Part shown: one piece after another, positions 42,516 through 52,958 of the stretch
Layout of the letters: each line of letters begins with the position of its first letter
Position numbering within the stretch: position 1 is the stretch's first letter
Assembly: GCA_001548435.1 (NCBI GenBank)
Contig: AP017308.1
Span: 1,869,030 to 1,933,029 of the forward strand
Source: Leptolyngbya sp. NIES-3755
Lineage (GTDB): Bacteria; Cyanobacteriota; Cyanobacteriia; Leptolyngbyales; Leptolyngbyaceae
Length of the DNA: 64,000 nt
Direction: 5' to 3'
Position numbers and translations under genes: made by a program
The notes under the pieces: model-generated
The model's database searches: none
Seen by the model: the letters and a program-made list of their open reading frames with translations, nothing else
Told to the model about the DNA's origin: nothing

Positions 42516-44957
42516 TTACACACTAATGGATACAGGTGATTTCACAGGATGAATGACCACTTGCTGATCCTCATCGACATCGACGATCGCAGTATCGCCA
42601 GCTTGAATCTGTCCCGCTAAGAATGCTTCTGCCAAACTATCTTCAAGCAATCGAGCGATCGCACGACGCAATGGACGCGCACCGTAACTCGGATTGTAAC
42701 CATCGACCACGACGCGATCTTTGAAGCGATCGCTGACTTCGAGCAGGATGCCTTGTTCTGCAATTCGGGCTGCCGCATCTCGAATCATCAAGTCGGCAAT
42801 CTGAACCACTTCAGGACGAGTGAGTTGACGGAAGACAATGATTTCATCGATCCGGTTGAGAAATTCCGGTCGGAAATATTGCTTCAATTCGTCGTTCACC
42901 AGAGTGCGGATGCGGTTGTACTGAAGCGACTCATCAGAGCCAATCTCAGTCGCAAATCCTAAACCTGTGCCCCCTTTCTCGATCACTTTCGAGCCTAAGT
43001 TCGAGGTCATGATCAAGAGCGTGTTCTTGAAGCTGACGGTGCGCCCCTTAGCATCGGTCAAACGACCATCATCTAACAGTTGCAACATCATATTGAAGAC
43101 ATCCGGGTGAGCCTTCTCGACTTCATCAAACAGAATCACCGTGTACGGATTGCGGCGAACGGCTTCGGTCAGTTGTCCCCCTTCGTCATATCCGATGTAG
43201 CCAGGAGGCGAACCGATCAGTTTAGAAACGGTGTGCGATTCCATGTACTCGGACATGTCGAGGCGAATCATCGCATCTTCAGAACCGAAGACTGCTGCTG
43301 CGAGAGCTTTCGCAAGTTCGGTCTTACCGACTCCAGTGGGACCAGAGAAGATAAACGACGCGATCGGGCGATTCGGATCTTGTAAGCCCACACGCGATCG
43401 CTTAATCGATCTCGCCACTGCGGTCACAGCTTCATCCTGTCCGATCACACGCTGATGCAACACTTCATCTAAGTGCAACAACATTGCGGATTCGGATTCA
43501 GTCAGCTTGCTCACCGGAATGCTCGTCCACGAAGAAATCACCTGAGCGATATCTTCCTCGGTCACGACGGGCATTGCTCCATCAGGAACATCGGCTGAAA
43601 TTTGTTTTTCGAGTTCGAGTTCTCGATCGCGTAATTGTCCAGCTTTGTCAAAGTCCTGAGCCGCAACGGTTGCTTGCTTTTCTTTCTGAACTTGACGCAG
43701 TTCTTTCTTCAGCGCTTTCACGGCTGGATTCGTATTCCGTAAACGAACGAGTGAACCCGCTTCGTCGATTAAGTCGATCGCTTTATCCGGCAAGAATCGA
43801 TCCATGATGTATCGATCGGCTAATTTCGCCGCAGCTTCCACGGCTGAATCATCGATCAACAATTGGTGGTGCTGCTCATAGCGATCGCGCAATCCACGCA
43901 GAATCTCGATCGTTTCTTCAACGGTCGGTTCGCCTACCATCACAGGCTGGAATCGCCGTTCTAAAGCGGCATCTCGCTCAATATGCTGACGGTATTCATC
44001 CAACGTCGTTGCACCCAAGCATTGCAGCAACCCACGAGCCAGAGCAGGCTTCATAATATTTGCTGCATCCAGTCCGCCACCCGTCGAGCCAGCGCCTACG
44101 AGCGTATGAATTTCATCGATCACCAGGATGATATTGCCAGATTCTTGGACTTCATCCAGGATTTGTTTCATTCGTTCTTCAAACTCACCCCGGAAGCGGG
44201 TTCCAGCCAGCAAGCCACCCATATCAAGCATAAATACTTGCTTGTCTTGCAGCAAATCAGGAACCGCTTGATCGTAAATGCGCTGAGCCAATCCTTCCGC
44301 GATCGCAGTCTTACCGACTCCAGGTTCGCCCACTAAAACCGGATTGTTCTTGGTGCGGCGACCGAGAATTTGAATCACTCGATCGAGTTCCTTCTGCCGT
44401 CCGATCATCGGATCGAGCTTACCATCGGCAGCCATCTGAGTCAGATTCGTCCCAAACTCATTCAGTGCGGGAGTCTTCTTGTTATTGATCACTTTGCGTG
44501 GAGCAGGTTTTCCAGCAGCAACGGGTTCCTCTTGAGCGCGAGCCACTTGAGCGCGGATCTCATCTGCATTCAGCCCCAACTGGCTAAGAACCTTGATTGC
44601 CACGCCTTGGTTATCATCCACCAAGGACAACAGAATATGCTCCGATCGCACATAGCGCATCCCCATCAATTGGGCTTGTTGTAGCGCACGTTCGAGAATC
44701 TGGCGGGTCTTGGGCGTAAAGGGAAGTTCTCCAAACGACGAGCCAGATCCACGACCGACGATTTTTTCAACTTCTGAGCGTGCATTTTCTAGATTCGCAC
44801 CCAGTTCATTCAGAACCGAGGCTGCGATCGTATCATCCTGTCTGAGTAAGCCCAGCAAAATTGCTTCTGTGCCCACGGAGTTTTGCCGAAGCTTACGAGC
44901 TTCTTCCTGGGCAAACATGATGGTCTCGATCGCCTGATCGGTGAAGTATTCAAACAT
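42516..44957 (-). CDS. clpC: ATP-dependent Clp protease ATP-binding subunit ClpC
   Basis: An 813-residue Hsp100 unfoldase. Two Clp-N repeats span residues 1-140. The first AAA+ module has Walker [17 protein letters not shown] and Walker [14 protein letters not shown]-type segment ([22 protein letters not shown]) identifies ClpC rather than ClpA or ClpB. The second AAA+ module has [15 protein letters not shown] and [14 protein letters not shown]. It feeds ClpP-type peptidases, and in chloroplast lineages it also acts in import. Monocistronic with a terminator. Confidence 0.97.
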   Translation of the reverse strand: MFEYFTDQAIETIMFAQEEARKLRQNSVGTEAILLGLLRQDDTIAASVLNELGANLENARSEVEKIVGRGSGSSFGELPFTPKTRQILERALQQAQLMGMRYVRSEHILLSLVDDNQGVAIKVLSQLGLNADEIRAQVARAQEEPVAAGKPAPRKVINNKKTPALNEFGTNLTQMAADGKLDPMIGRQKELDRVIQILGRRTKNNPVLVGEPGVGKTAIAEGLAQRIYDQAVPDLLQDKQVFMLDMGGLLAGTRFRGEFEERMKQILDEVQESGNIILVIDEIHTLVGAGSTGGGLDAANIMKPALARGLLQCLGATTLDEYRQHIERDAALERRFQPVMVGEPTVEETIEILRGLRDRYEQHHQLLIDDSAVEAAAKLADRYIMDRFLPDKAIDLIDEAGSLVRLRNTNPAVKALKKELRQVQKEKQATVAAQDFDKAGQLRDRELELEKQISADVPDGAMPVVTEEDIAQVISSWTSIPVSKLTESESAMLLHLDEVLHQRVIGQDEAVTAVARSIKRSRVGLQDPNRPIASFIFSGPTGVGKTELAKALAAAVFGSEDAMIRLDMSEYMESHTVSKLIGSPPGYIGYDEGGQLTEAVRRNPYTVILFDEVEKAHPDVFNMMLQLLDDGRLTDAKGRTVSFKNTLLIMTSNLGSKVIEKGGTGLGFATEIGSDESLQYNRIRTLVNDELKQYFRPEFLNRIDEIIVFRQLTRPEVVQIADLMIRDAAARIAEQGILLEVSDRFKDRVVVDGYNPSYGARPLRRAIARLLEDSLAEAFLAGQIQAGDTAIVDVDEDQQVVIHPVKSPVSISV

Positions 44958-45132
44958 CGGGCTTTCTCCACTATGCGAGGTCTGCGCTAATTCTCTGTAA
45001 CGGAGTGCCAGCGACAGAGAGCAACGAACTATACTCAGTTGTAAACTTTCCTATAGTTCTTGACCCCACTCTAGCGGGGGAGTCTAACTCGCAACGAGGG
45101 AGGATAACCGTCAAAAAAATGGGGCAACCGTA

Positions 45133-45306
45133 CTAAGCGCGATCGTCTTCGGTTTGCTCAGTTTCATCAACCTCGTTCATGCCTTCTTTGAAGTTGCGAA
45201 GGGTCTTTCCGAAGGCTCCACCGAGTTCAGGAATCTTTTTGGGTCCAAACACTAAAAGAGCGACTAGACAAACGACTCCAATTTCGACCCATCCCAAATT
45301 AAACAT
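45133..45306 (-). CDS. tatA: Sec-independent translocase protein TatA/E family
   Basis: A 57-residue protein. The N-terminal helix (LGWVEIGVVCLVALLVFGPKK) is followed by the hinge GPKKIPELGGAFGKTLRNFKEG, a short amphipathic helix and an acidic tail, the typical TatA layout. It assembles with TatC into the twin-arginine pathway for folded cofactor proteins. It lies between clpC and a histidine kinase and is not part of a tat operon. A TatB role cannot be excluded. Confidence 0.92.
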   Translation of the reverse strand: MFNLGWVEIGVVCLVALLVFGPKKIPELGGAFGKTLRNFKEGMNEVDETEQTEDDRA

Positions 45307-45366
45307 ATCGTGTCTCTCCGATGCGATGTTCTTAATGTAGCGGTTTCGGGGACGAGTTTCACAGGC

Positions 45367-46905
45367 TTAAACCAATGGAAAAGATACAGTAAACGTTGTG
45401 CCTTGATTTTCGCCTGCACTTTCGACCTCGATCGAGCCTTTGTGTAGTTCGACCAATTGACGCACGATCGCGAGTCCTAATCCCAATCCTTCTTCTGTAG
45501 AGTGAACTTGACGAAAGCGATCGAAGACCTGCGGCAGAAAATCTTCTCGAATTCCGATTCCGGTATCCGTGACTTTAATCTGCGCTGTGGAATCGTTGCT
45601 TGTCAGTTGCACGGTAACTTTTCCACCTTCAGGCGTGAACTTGATGGCATTGGTTAATAGATTGAGGAAAATTTGCTGTAACCGTTTCGGATCGCCAGAG
45701 ATAGCGGCATCGAGATCCATCGCATTGAAATCGAGTTGAAGCTGTTTCGATTCGGCAGAGGGTTTTACACCTTCGATCGCGGCTGAAATCACAGCATATA
45801 AATTGACCGACATGAGTTTCAGCGTCAATCGTCCCCGAATAATTCGAGAGACATCCAGCAAATCTTCGATCAGTTGCGATTGCGATTCGGCATTACGCTC
45901 GATCGTTTCTAAAGCTCGATCGACGGATTCTGGATCGAGATTTCGAGTTCGGAGCAGTTTCGACCAGCCTAAAATTGCATTCAGCGGCGTTTTCAATTCG
46001 TGAGTCACGACCGCGAGAAATTCGTCTTTACTTTGATTGGCAGTTTCGGCTTCGACTCGTGCAGCTTGTTCTTGTTTGAGTAACCTCGATCGACGAAATT
46101 CTTGCTGTTTCGTTTCTGTAATATCTTGTGTGACTCCTCGCATTCGGATGGGTGTTCCTTGCACGTTGCGTTCGATATATCCTTTGCAACTCAGCCAGCG
46201 AATTTCTCCGGTCGGTTTGACGATGCGATATTCATTCTGTAGCTCAGAGCCAGATGCTAACGCTTCAGAAAGTTGAGATTGGGCACGATTGCGATCGCGA
46301 GGATGGATCGCCGCTTCCCAGTCTTCTAACTTGGTTGGACAATCTTTGGGATCGAGTCCGACCAGTTCAGCATAGTTCGGCGACCAAGACAAAGCTCCCG
46401 TGACTAAATCCCATTCCCATGCGCCCATCTGAGCCGCTTCGAGGGCGAGTCTTAATCGATCTTCGCTCTGTTTGAGTGCAATTTGGCTTTGATGTAATTG
46501 TTGAACGAGATGATGCTCTGTTGTGGCGTATCGCAAAATTGAACTCTGTAAAGTGTGATCTAGAAGTTCCGGTGTGATCTTGTCGTTCAAGATGTAATCT
46601 TTCGCACCGAGTTGGATGAATTGATGTGCGATCGACACGGATGGCACAATCACCACGATCGGCAAGTACGGTTCAAGCTTAGAAAGCAATTCGGTTCCAG
46701 AAATATCGAAAAGATCTGGATTGAGCAAAACGACGTGGGGACTGGAACTTTCGCAGAAATTCTCACAGATTTTCAGAGCAGAACTGCCAGACTCGGCGTA
46801 CAGCACTTTGTAATCTATCTCCATCGAGTGAGATAAATACTGCTGATAGGTTTGTCGGTTCACGGGGGAGCGATCGACAATCAGAATTGTACGTTGCTGC
46901 TTCAT
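45367..46905 (-). CDS. PAS sensor histidine kinase with degenerate N-terminal receiver
   Basis: A 512-residue cytosolic kinase. Residues 1-130 form a receiver-like domain, but the phosphoacceptor motif is HVVLLNPDLFDISG, with Asn where Asp is expected, and the conserved Lys near the end is also unclear. A PAS domain follows at about 150-265 (GAWEWDLVTGALSWSPNYAEL). The kinase core has the H-box FLAVVTHELKTPLNAILG, N-box LTNAIKFTPEGG and DTGIGI...GLGLGLAIV ATP-binding motifs. The pseudo-receiver may respond without phosphorylation. The partner regulator is not adjacent. Confidence 0.9.
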   Translation of the reverse strand: MKQQRTILIVDRSPVNRQTYQQYLSHSMEIDYKVLYAESGSSALKICENFCESSSPHVVLLNPDLFDISGTELLSKLEPYLPIVVIVPSVSIAHQFIQLGAKDYILNDKITPELLDHTLQSSILRYATTEHHLVQQLHQSQIALKQSEDRLRLALEAAQMGAWEWDLVTGALSWSPNYAELVGLDPKDCPTKLEDWEAAIHPRDRNRAQSQLSEALASGSELQNEYRIVKPTGEIRWLSCKGYIERNVQGTPIRMRGVTQDITETKQQEFRRSRLLKQEQAARVEAETANQSKDEFLAVVTHELKTPLNAILGWSKLLRTRNLDPESVDRALETIERNAESQSQLIEDLLDVSRIIRGRLTLKLMSVNLYAVISAAIEGVKPSAESKQLQLDFNAMDLDAAISGDPKRLQQIFLNLLTNAIKFTPEGGKVTVQLTSNDSTAQIKVTDTGIGIREDFLPQVFDRFRQVHSTEEGLGLGLAIVRQLVELHKGSIEVESAGENQGTTFTVSFPLV

Positions 46906-47211
46906 ATCACTCTGTCAGGGAATAGAACCTACGAGGAAGACGCAGAGATGGATTTCACACTTGCTACGAACACGAACTTTAAGATTAGAAGCTATTACAC
47001 CCTAAGACATATCACTCTGCTTCATTCTGAGAAGTAATGTCAACTAATATAAGATTTTGTGATGATGTTTCACGATCGTGAATGCTGCTCGTTTGAAGCG
47101 AGTTTTTGATCGTAATGCTACTGAGTTTCGTCAATACTAATGTGCGATTTGTGACAAAAAAGATCTCCGATCGCGAAAAGAACCGGAGATCGTTGGCTTC
47201 TCGGAATTGCT
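46906..47211. other. Intergenic region with phosphoketolase terminator
   Basis: A 306-bp stretch between two minus-strand genes. It holds the phosphoketolase terminator (47155-47191) and the promoter region of the histidine kinase. It is AT-rich near 46930-47040, with no other structure seen. Confidence 0.7.
47155..47191 (-). terminator. Intrinsic terminator of phosphoketolase
   Basis: On the minus strand GATCTCCG and CGGAGATC form a perfect 8-bp stem (47162-47169 with 47184-47191) followed by TTTTTT, 21 nt after the gene's stop. Confidence 0.9.
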
Positions 47212-49689
47212 CTAATGTCCTGCCTTCGCTGTGTCGTCGTCACCTTGCGTCGATGAGCCACTTTCGGTTTGAGGAATTATAGTTTTTCCAGTATTACCTC
47301 GACTGTAATATCCCCATTTCCAATCTTCGACTTCTGGCATATCTTTTCCGTGTTCCACAATATAACGTTTGTGTTCCGTCAATTTATCTCGTGCGATTTG
47401 TTTGACATAAGCCCCTTTCGTTAACAGCTTAGGAACTCGATCGATCACATCCATCGCTAAATGAAATCGATCCAAATCATTCAGCACAACCATATCAAAG
47501 GGCGTAGTCGTTGTCCCTTCTTCTTTGTAACCGCGTACATGCAGATTCTCGTGATTCGTGCGGCGGTAGGTGAGACGGTGAACTAACCACGGATAACCAT
47601 GAAACGCGAAAATGATCGGCTTATCGGTTGTAAAGATCGAATCAAAATCTCGATCGGATAATCCATGTGGATGTTCTTTTGGCGGTTGTAAGGTCATTAA
47701 GTCCACCACATTCACCACTCGAACTTTCAAATCTGGGAAGTGGTAACGCAGAAAGTCCACTGCTGCAAGGGTTTCAAGCGTTGGAACATCACCTGCACAA
47801 GCCAGTACTACATCTGGATCAGTGCCTCGATCGTTACTCGCCCATTCCCAAATTCCAATTCCAGCGGTGCAATGTGCGATCGCGCTTTCCATATCTAACC
47901 ATTGCAACTGAGGCTGTTTTCCAGCAATGATCACATTCACATAGTGCCGACTCCGCAAACAATGATCAGCAACCGATAGTAACGTATTCGCATCCGGTGG
48001 CAGATATACCCGAACCACGCTGGGTTTCTTATTTAGAACCACATCAATGAAGCCTGGATCTTGGTGCGTAAAACCATTGTGATCTTGTCGCCAAACGTGC
48101 GAAGTCAGTAAATAGTTCATTGATGCGATCGATCTTCTCCAAGGAATGTGACGACAAGCCTCTAACCATTTCGCGTGTTGGTTAAACATCGAATCGACGA
48201 TGTGAATAAAGGCTTCATAACACGAGAAAAATCCATGTCGTCCGGTGAGCAAATAGCCCTCTAACCAACCTTGGCAAAGATGTTCGCTCAAGACTTCCAT
48301 CACCCGACCATCGAGCGAAATATGATCATCGTTCGGCAAAATCTCGCCTGTGAAGATGCGATCGGTGGCTTCTAAAACTGCATTCAATCGGTTGGAATTG
48401 TTCTCGTCTGGCGACATCACTCGGAAATTGTGATTCTCTGCATTCAGTCGCATCACATCGCGTAAGAACTGACCGAGTACTCGTGTTGATTCGGTTTCAA
48501 CCTGTCCTGGATTGTCAACCGGAACTGCAAAATCCTCGAACTCTGGCATTTTCAGCGCTTTGAGCAACACACCACCATTTGCATGGGGATTGGCTCCCAT
48601 TCTGCGATCGCCTTTCGGAGCGAGTTCTGCCAATTCTGAAATCAGTTTACCTTTCTCATCGAACAATTCTTCTGGCTTATAGCTTCTCATCCATTCTTCG
48701 AGCATTCGCAAGTGATCGGGCTTGCTTGCCATCTCAGACAGCGGAACTTGGTGCGCTCGGAACGTATTTTCAATCTGCACACCATCGACCACTTTGGGTC
48801 CCGTCCATCCTTTCGGAGTTCTGAGAATTATCATCGGAAACTGCGGACGTTCCTTAAATCCGTGTGTTCTCGCTTCTCGTTGAATCCCGTGGATTTCTTG
48901 GACAATTTCATCCAGCGTCGCTGCCATTAACTGGTGCATCGTTTCCGGATCATCCCCTTCGACAAAATAAGGCTTGTAGCCGTAACCGACGAAAAGATGC
49001 TCTAATTCTCGATCGCTTAACCTTGCCAAAACGGTCGGATTTGCAATCTTGTATCCGTTCAAATGCAGAATGGGCAACACCGCCCCATCACGAGCGGGAT
49101 TGATGAATTTATTCGAGTGCCAACTGGTGGCTAGAGCGCCCGTTTCGGCTTCTCCATCTCCAACGACACAGCAAACGAACAGATCGGGATTATCGAATGC
49201 GGCTCCATAAGCATGAGCGATCGAATACCCCAATTCGCCGCCTTCATGAATTGATCCGGGCGTTTCCGGTGCAGCATGGCTTGGAATTCCACCGGGATAA
49301 GAGAACTGTGTGAATAGCTTGTCTAGTCCTTCTTCGTCTTGTGTGATGTGTGGGTAAAACTCGGTGTAAGTCCCTTCTAAATAAGTATTCGCAACCATTC
49401 CAGGTCCACCATGTCCGGGTCCTGCAATGTAGATCGAATTCAAGTCATACCGCTGAATCAAGCGATTGAAATGCACATAGATGAAATTCAAACCGGGAGT
49501 CGTGCCCCAATGTCCGAGCAAGCGAGGTTTGACCTGTTCAATCTTTAAAGGTTCTTTGAGTAAAGGATTGTCTCTTAAATAGATTTGTCCAACTGACAGA
49601 TAGTTCGCAGCACACCAATAGGCATTCATCTTACGCAATTCGTCCGGACTCAACGGAGTCTTAGCAGGAGCGGAGTTTGCAACTGTCAT
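47212..49689 (-). CDS. xfp: Phosphoketolase (xylulose 5-phosphate/fructose 6-phosphate type)
   Basis: An 825-residue thiamine-diphosphate enzyme of full length. Motifs include [33 protein letters not shown], the TPP/Mg signature [13 protein letters not shown], and the C-terminal [13 protein letters not shown]. It cleaves xylulose 5-phosphate or fructose 6-phosphate with phosphate to acetyl phosphate and a triose or tetrose phosphate. In cyanobacteria it gives a carbon-saving route to acetyl-CoA alongside the Calvin cycle. The C-terminal 25 residues are low-complexity. Monocistronic. Confidence 0.95.
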   Translation of the reverse strand: MTVANSAPAKTPLSPDELRKMNAYWCAANYLSVGQIYLRDNPLLKEPLKIEQVKPRLLGHWGTTPGLNFIYVHFNRLIQRYDLNSIYIAGPGHGGPGMVANTYLEGTYTEFYPHITQDEEGLDKLFTQFSYPGGIPSHAAPETPGSIHEGGELGYSIAHAYGAAFDNPDLFVCCVVGDGEAETGALATSWHSNKFINPARDGAVLPILHLNGYKIANPTVLARLSDRELEHLFVGYGYKPYFVEGDDPETMHQLMAATLDEIVQEIHGIQREARTHGFKERPQFPMIILRTPKGWTGPKVVDGVQIENTFRAHQVPLSEMASKPDHLRMLEEWMRSYKPEELFDEKGKLISELAELAPKGDRRMGANPHANGGVLLKALKMPEFEDFAVPVDNPGQVETESTRVLGQFLRDVMRLNAENHNFRVMSPDENNSNRLNAVLEATDRIFTGEILPNDDHISLDGRVMEVLSEHLCQGWLEGYLLTGRHGFFSCYEAFIHIVDSMFNQHAKWLEACRHIPWRRSIASMNYLLTSHVWRQDHNGFTHQDPGFIDVVLNKKPSVVRVYLPPDANTLLSVADHCLRSRHYVNVIIAGKQPQLQWLDMESAIAHCTAGIGIWEWASNDRGTDPDVVLACAGDVPTLETLAAVDFLRYHFPDLKVRVVNVVDLMTLQPPKEHPHGLSDRDFDSIFTTDKPIIFAFHGYPWLVHRLTYRRTNHENLHVRGYKEEGTTTTPFDMVVLNDLDRFHLAMDVIDRVPKLLTKGAYVKQIARDKLTEHKRYIVEHGKDMPEVEDWKWGYYSRGNTGKTIIPQTESGSSTQGDDDTAKAGH

Positions 49690-49889
49690 GAGAATGATTG
49701 GATAACGGGTTGGCGACTTAGTTTGGAAGATTCTCTATATTTTCATCTCTATCAGAGGATGGAAATCGAACCCGTTGGCAAATTTAAAGATTTGCTGCCC
49801 TTCAGAAGAACGCTCCTAAACTGGAGGAGTACCGAGTGAAGCTGTTAAAAGGACACTTCGATCGCTGTTTGTTATTGCGTTGGTGAGAC

Positions 49890-50918
49890 ATGAGCTTATC
49901 TGCCTATCCATTTCCGCCTCAAGCCGATTTGACGCAATTTCCCGAATTGTTGCGCGATCGATATCAGATGAGTCGACTGCTCGGTCGGGGTGGCTTTGGT
50001 GTGACCTATTTGGCACGAGATGTTCGTCTGCCTGGAAGTCCGCGCTGTGTGATTAAGCAACTCTGCCCCAAGGTTCAAGATCCGTCTGCACTGAAAAAAG
50101 CTCGTCAGCGATTTGAACAAGAAGCGAGAGCTTTAGCGAAACTCGGTAGCCATTCGCAAATTCCGCAATTATTGGACTATTTTGAGCTTGACGGCGAGTT
50201 CTATTTGGCACAAGAATTCATTCGCGGTCGAACCCTGGCTCAAGATGTACATAAATTTGGAGTCTGGACAGAAGCGACCGTGAAACAGTTTCTCAAAGAA
50301 TTTCTGCCTCTGCTGCAATATGTTCACAAACAGCGAGTGATTCACCGCGATATCAAACCCTCCAATATTGTGCGCTGTAAAGATGATGGACGCTGGGTTT
50401 TAATCGATTTTGGAGCGGTAAAAGAACGAGTTGCCTTTTCTGATCCGCATTCTCGATCGATGGCTACACATTTTGTCGGGACGATCGGATTTGCCCCGAT
50501 CGAACAGGTTGCGATGCGTCCAACTTATGCCAGTGATATTTACGCGCTCGGTGTGACTTGCTTGTATCTGTTATCCGGTCGCGTTCCCAAAGAGCATGAC
50601 TACGATCCTTACACGGGCGAGTTGTTGTGGCAGAATTTGGTGAATGTCAGTGATTATTTTGGGCGAATTCTCGACAAGATGTTGAAGGCAAACACGCATG
50701 ATCGATTTAAATCGGCTGATGATGTGTTTCGGGCATTGGAACTTGAAGCGCATTTAGAGACATTGCGTCCTTGTCTCAGCAATCATCCGCTATCTCAAGC
50801 TGAATCGATTCCAGGCAATGATGAATTTATTTCGCCCCTAGTTAGAACGGCAATGGCGATTCGAGCATGGCAAGCTAGACTGGCGGCACGACAAGCGAAA
50901 GATCAATCGAATTTCTAA
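49890..50918 (+). CDS. Serine/threonine protein kinase
   Basis: A 342-residue cytosolic Pkn2-type kinase. The glycine loop is LLGRGGFGVTYLARD, the ATP-binding lysine is in CVIKQL, the catalytic loop is IHRDIKPSNIV, the DFG motif is LIDFGAVKER, and the activation region FVGTIGFAPIEQ. The C-terminal 60 residues form a helical tail without a sensor domain or TPR. The gene is divergent from phosphoketolase and is followed 3 nt later by a small membrane protein gene. Confidence 0.93.
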   Translation: MSLSAYPFPPQADLTQFPELLRDRYQMSRLLGRGGFGVTYLARDVRLPGSPRCVIKQLCPKVQDPSALKKARQRFEQEARALAKLGSHSQIPQLLDYFELDGEFYLAQEFIRGRTLAQDVHKFGVWTEATVKQFLKEFLPLLQYVHKQRVIHRDIKPSNIVRCKDDGRWVLIDFGAVKERVAFSDPHSRSMATHFVGTIGFAPIEQVAMRPTYASDIYALGVTCLYLLSGRVPKEHDYDPYTGELLWQNLVNVSDYFGRILDKMLKANTHDRFKSADDVFRALELEAHLETLRPCLSNHPLSQAESIPGNDEFISPLVRTAMAIRAWQARLAARQAKDQSNF

Positions 50919-50921
50919 ATC

Positions 50922-51299
50922 ATGCAACATCGATCGCTAAAATTTATCCGATCGCTCGGTCTCAGATTTTGGTTATTGCTGCCCGTTCTAGGTGCATTCG
51001 CTTGGATTGTCAGCGGATGGGCAACCGATTGGATGCTAACCCGATCGAGCCTTTCCGATAAAGCTTTCGTGCTCGAATCCTCTGCGGATTCTGCTGTTGT
51101 CGTCGTGCGATCGATTGATGTGGCAATTCAAGAGCAAGGCGCGATCGTCACGGTTCTCACTCGCAATCAACCGTTGAGCAAATTAGAATTTCGCTTTCCT
51201 TATACGGATTCAGACAAGATTGAACGATCGATTGCTCAAGTTTTGGGATTATCGCGATCGCAAGTCAATCAAGTAACTCGCTACAACAGGCTAAAATGA
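50922..51299 (+). CDS. Single-helix membrane protein of unknown function
   Basis: A 125-residue protein. It has a basic N-terminus, one hydrophobic helix at about residues 14-36 (FWLLLPVLGAFAWIVSGWATDWML), and a soluble alpha/beta tail of 85 residues (SAVVVVRSIDVAIQEQGAIVTVLTR). No family is recognised. It starts 3 nt after the Ser/Thr kinase stop, so the two are probably co-translated. Confidence 0.65.
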   Translation: MQHRSLKFIRSLGLRFWLLLPVLGAFAWIVSGWATDWMLTRSSLSDKAFVLESSADSAVVVVRSIDVAIQEQGAIVTVLTRNQPLSKLEFRFPYTDSDKIERSIAQVLGLSRSQVNQVTRYNRLK

Positions 51300-51326
51300 G
51301 AAACTGTTCGCATTGAAATCCGTGTC

Positions 51327-51749
51327 ATGACTCAAACCGTCGAAACCTTTTTTGAAGAGGGACTGGAGCGCTATAAAGCTGGAGAAGCCCCAGAAACTTT
51401 GATTCCAGTGTTTAAAGAAATCTGTGATCGATCGCGCAAAACGGGGTCAGCTTGGACTTGTTTAGCTTGGCTCTATTTATTAGCAGATAAGCCTGCTCTG
51501 GCACTTCCCGCTGCACAAAAAGCGGTGAAACTGGTTCCCCAAGATGCCCAAGCTCGAATTAATCTCGTTCTTGCGATGCTGGATCTGTCGAAACCGGGAG
51601 TTAGAACGCATATCGAAATGGCACAGCAGTTAACGTTTGCGGTCGAAGAATTGCGCGATGAAGTTCAGCAAAATATCGAAGATGGACTGGCAAGAAAACC
51701 AGATTGGAAAAGTCTACAAAAAGTGAAAGCATGGCTCTTTGAGTCCTAA
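51327..51749 (+). CDS. TPR-like soluble protein
   Basis: A 140-residue helical protein resembling short cyanobacterial TPR proteins. It has two or three helix pairs (GLERYKAGEAPETLIPVFKEI, AWTCLAWLYLLADKPALALPAAQKA, QARINLVLAMLDLS). It has no signal or membrane helix. It lies 27 nt after the small membrane protein gene and ends at a terminator, so kinase, membrane protein and TPR protein form a likely operon. Confidence 0.7.
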   Translation: MTQTVETFFEEGLERYKAGEAPETLIPVFKEICDRSRKTGSAWTCLAWLYLLADKPALALPAAQKAVKLVPQDAQARINLVLAMLDLSKPGVRTHIEMAQQLTFAVEELRDEVQQNIEDGLARKPDWKSLQKVKAWLFES

Positions 51750-52151
51750 GAATTGCTTCATTTTTGTTTACATTTTCTCAGAGCTAGAGCGTTTTTCTGG
51801 CTCTTTTTTATTCAGAAGTCCGACGTATGAAGGTTGCGTAATCCAATTCGCCATCTACGCTACAAAATTGTTGCAATTGGATGCACAAACCCATCGACTT
51901 TATTTATATCTTGCAATACAAACTTAAATAATTTAATCATCATTTTAGAAAGGGAATGATACTATTTGAAAACTAGGATAGATTCCTAAATTTCTAACAG
52001 TCTTTTCGTCACTTATAACCGCAAGAACGAGCTTTTGTACAGCTTAGTTCGCAGCATTCAACGAGCTAAAACCTGAGTTTTCTTGGGACACTTTCGCTTG
52101 CTGGAAATCAGTGTCGATCGACGATTTTTGTAACTTAAGGAGCGGATTACT
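51750..52151. other. Intergenic region, 402 bp
   Basis: It contains the terminator at 51786-51809 and, further on, an AT-rich stretch with the promoter of the 68-residue gene. The ribosome-binding site AAGGAGCGG lies upstream of ATG 52152. I see no other structure. Confidence 0.7.
51786..51809 (+). terminator. Intrinsic terminator of the kinase operon
   Basis: An AGAGC/GCTCT stem (51786-51790 with 51800-51804) followed by a T run, 37 nt after the TPR-like gene's stop. Confidence 0.7.
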
Positions 52152-52358
52152 ATGTCTATCGATCGTGTCGGAGTCAAACCTGGAACCCGCAATCACAAAG
52201 GCTATTTTGTGCAACACGCATCAGGCTATCAACTCGTTGAGATGCACCAATCGGGCTGGGCGGTCATCTGTCTGAATGATGCCGTTTGCCACTATGTCGA
52301 TCCTGAGAATCTGCAAATTTCACGCGAAAAAGATTTCCCATCGGTTCACGAACTTTAA
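52152..52358 (+). CDS. Small conserved-looking cyanobacterial protein
   Basis: A 68-residue soluble protein beginning MSIDRVGVKPGTRNHKGYFVQ, with an HYVDPENLQISREKDF tail. The pattern looks like a compact SH3-like beta domain but no family name is assigned. It has a strong ribosome-binding site (AAGGAGCGG) and a hairpin terminator downstream, so it is a real monocistronic gene. Confidence 0.7.
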   Translation: MSIDRVGVKPGTRNHKGYFVQHASGYQLVEMHQSGWAVICLNDAVCHYVDPENLQISREKDFPSVHEL

Positions 52359-52393
52359 AACAGTTTCAGTTTTGGTTTAAATCATTGCGAATC

Positions 52394-52427
52394 GGGTTGC
52401 GCTGATATCAGTTGCAGCCCGCTTTTT
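52394..52427 (+). terminator. Intrinsic terminator of the 68-residue gene
   Basis: GGGTTGC pairs with GCAGCCC (52394-52400 with 52414-52420), then GCTTTTTG. It lies 36 nt after the stop. Confidence 0.8.
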
Positions 52428-52463
52428 GTTAAGTTAATACAGGGAAGAATTTAATTGGAACTT

Positions 52464-52709
52464 ATGAAAGAAACGTTTTTTAAGTGGCTCAATACCGCAT
52501 TGATGTGGAATCTGTTTTTTGTGCTGTTGTGTTTTGGCTGGTTTGCGATCGCGCTCCTCGGTCGCGCTGCTAAATTTCCCCTCGGCTTAGATCTCTGGCT
52601 TTCTCTGTGGACCCCTGTGATGCAGCCTGCGTTGGGAATTTTGATGGCAGGGGCATTGATTAGCGGCGCGAGTAGTTGGGTAATCAAACGCCTCAACCCA
52701 GATGGATAA
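52464..52709 (+). CDS. Small membrane protein with two helices
   Basis: An 81-residue protein from ATG 52464 (MKETFFKWLNTAL). Hydrophobic helices are at about residues 12-33 and 50-73, and the tail is KRLNPDG. No family is recognised. The codon at 52455 (TTG) is an unlikely earlier start. Confidence 0.6.
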   Translation: MKETFFKWLNTALMWNLFFVLLCFGWFAIALLGRAAKFPLGLDLWLSLWTPVMQPALGILMAGALISGASSWVIKRLNPDG

Positions 52710-52745
52710 GTTTAAAGTAGAGAAACTTCATTAAGCGGACTGATT

Positions 52746-52958
52746 ATGAGCATTGCTGAACTATCGTCTCATCTAGAGCAGCTTAGCCCGATCGAAAAGC
52801 TTCAACTGATTCATTTGCTGACAGCAAGTTTGCTTCGGGACAATCACTTGCAGCCGATCGATGAATCAGGAGGACTGCATAACTCATTTGAAGCTGCGGC
52901 AGTTTTAGCGAAATTCCTTGCCGATTCACAACCAATGATTCATGACCGAGCCAGTTAG
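52746..52958 (+). CDS. Small helical protein upstream of the retropepsin-like gene
   Basis: A 70-residue acidic helical protein (MSIAELSSHLEQLSPIEKLQLIHLLTASLL...). It resembles small antitoxin-like or adaptor proteins that precede other genes in cyanobacteria, but no family is certain. Its 3' end overlaps the retropepsin-like gene by 17 nt, so the two are translationally coupled. Confidence 0.6.
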   Translation: MSIAELSSHLEQLSPIEKLQLIHLLTASLLRDNHLQPIDESGGLHNSFEAAAVLAKFLADSQPMIHDRAS

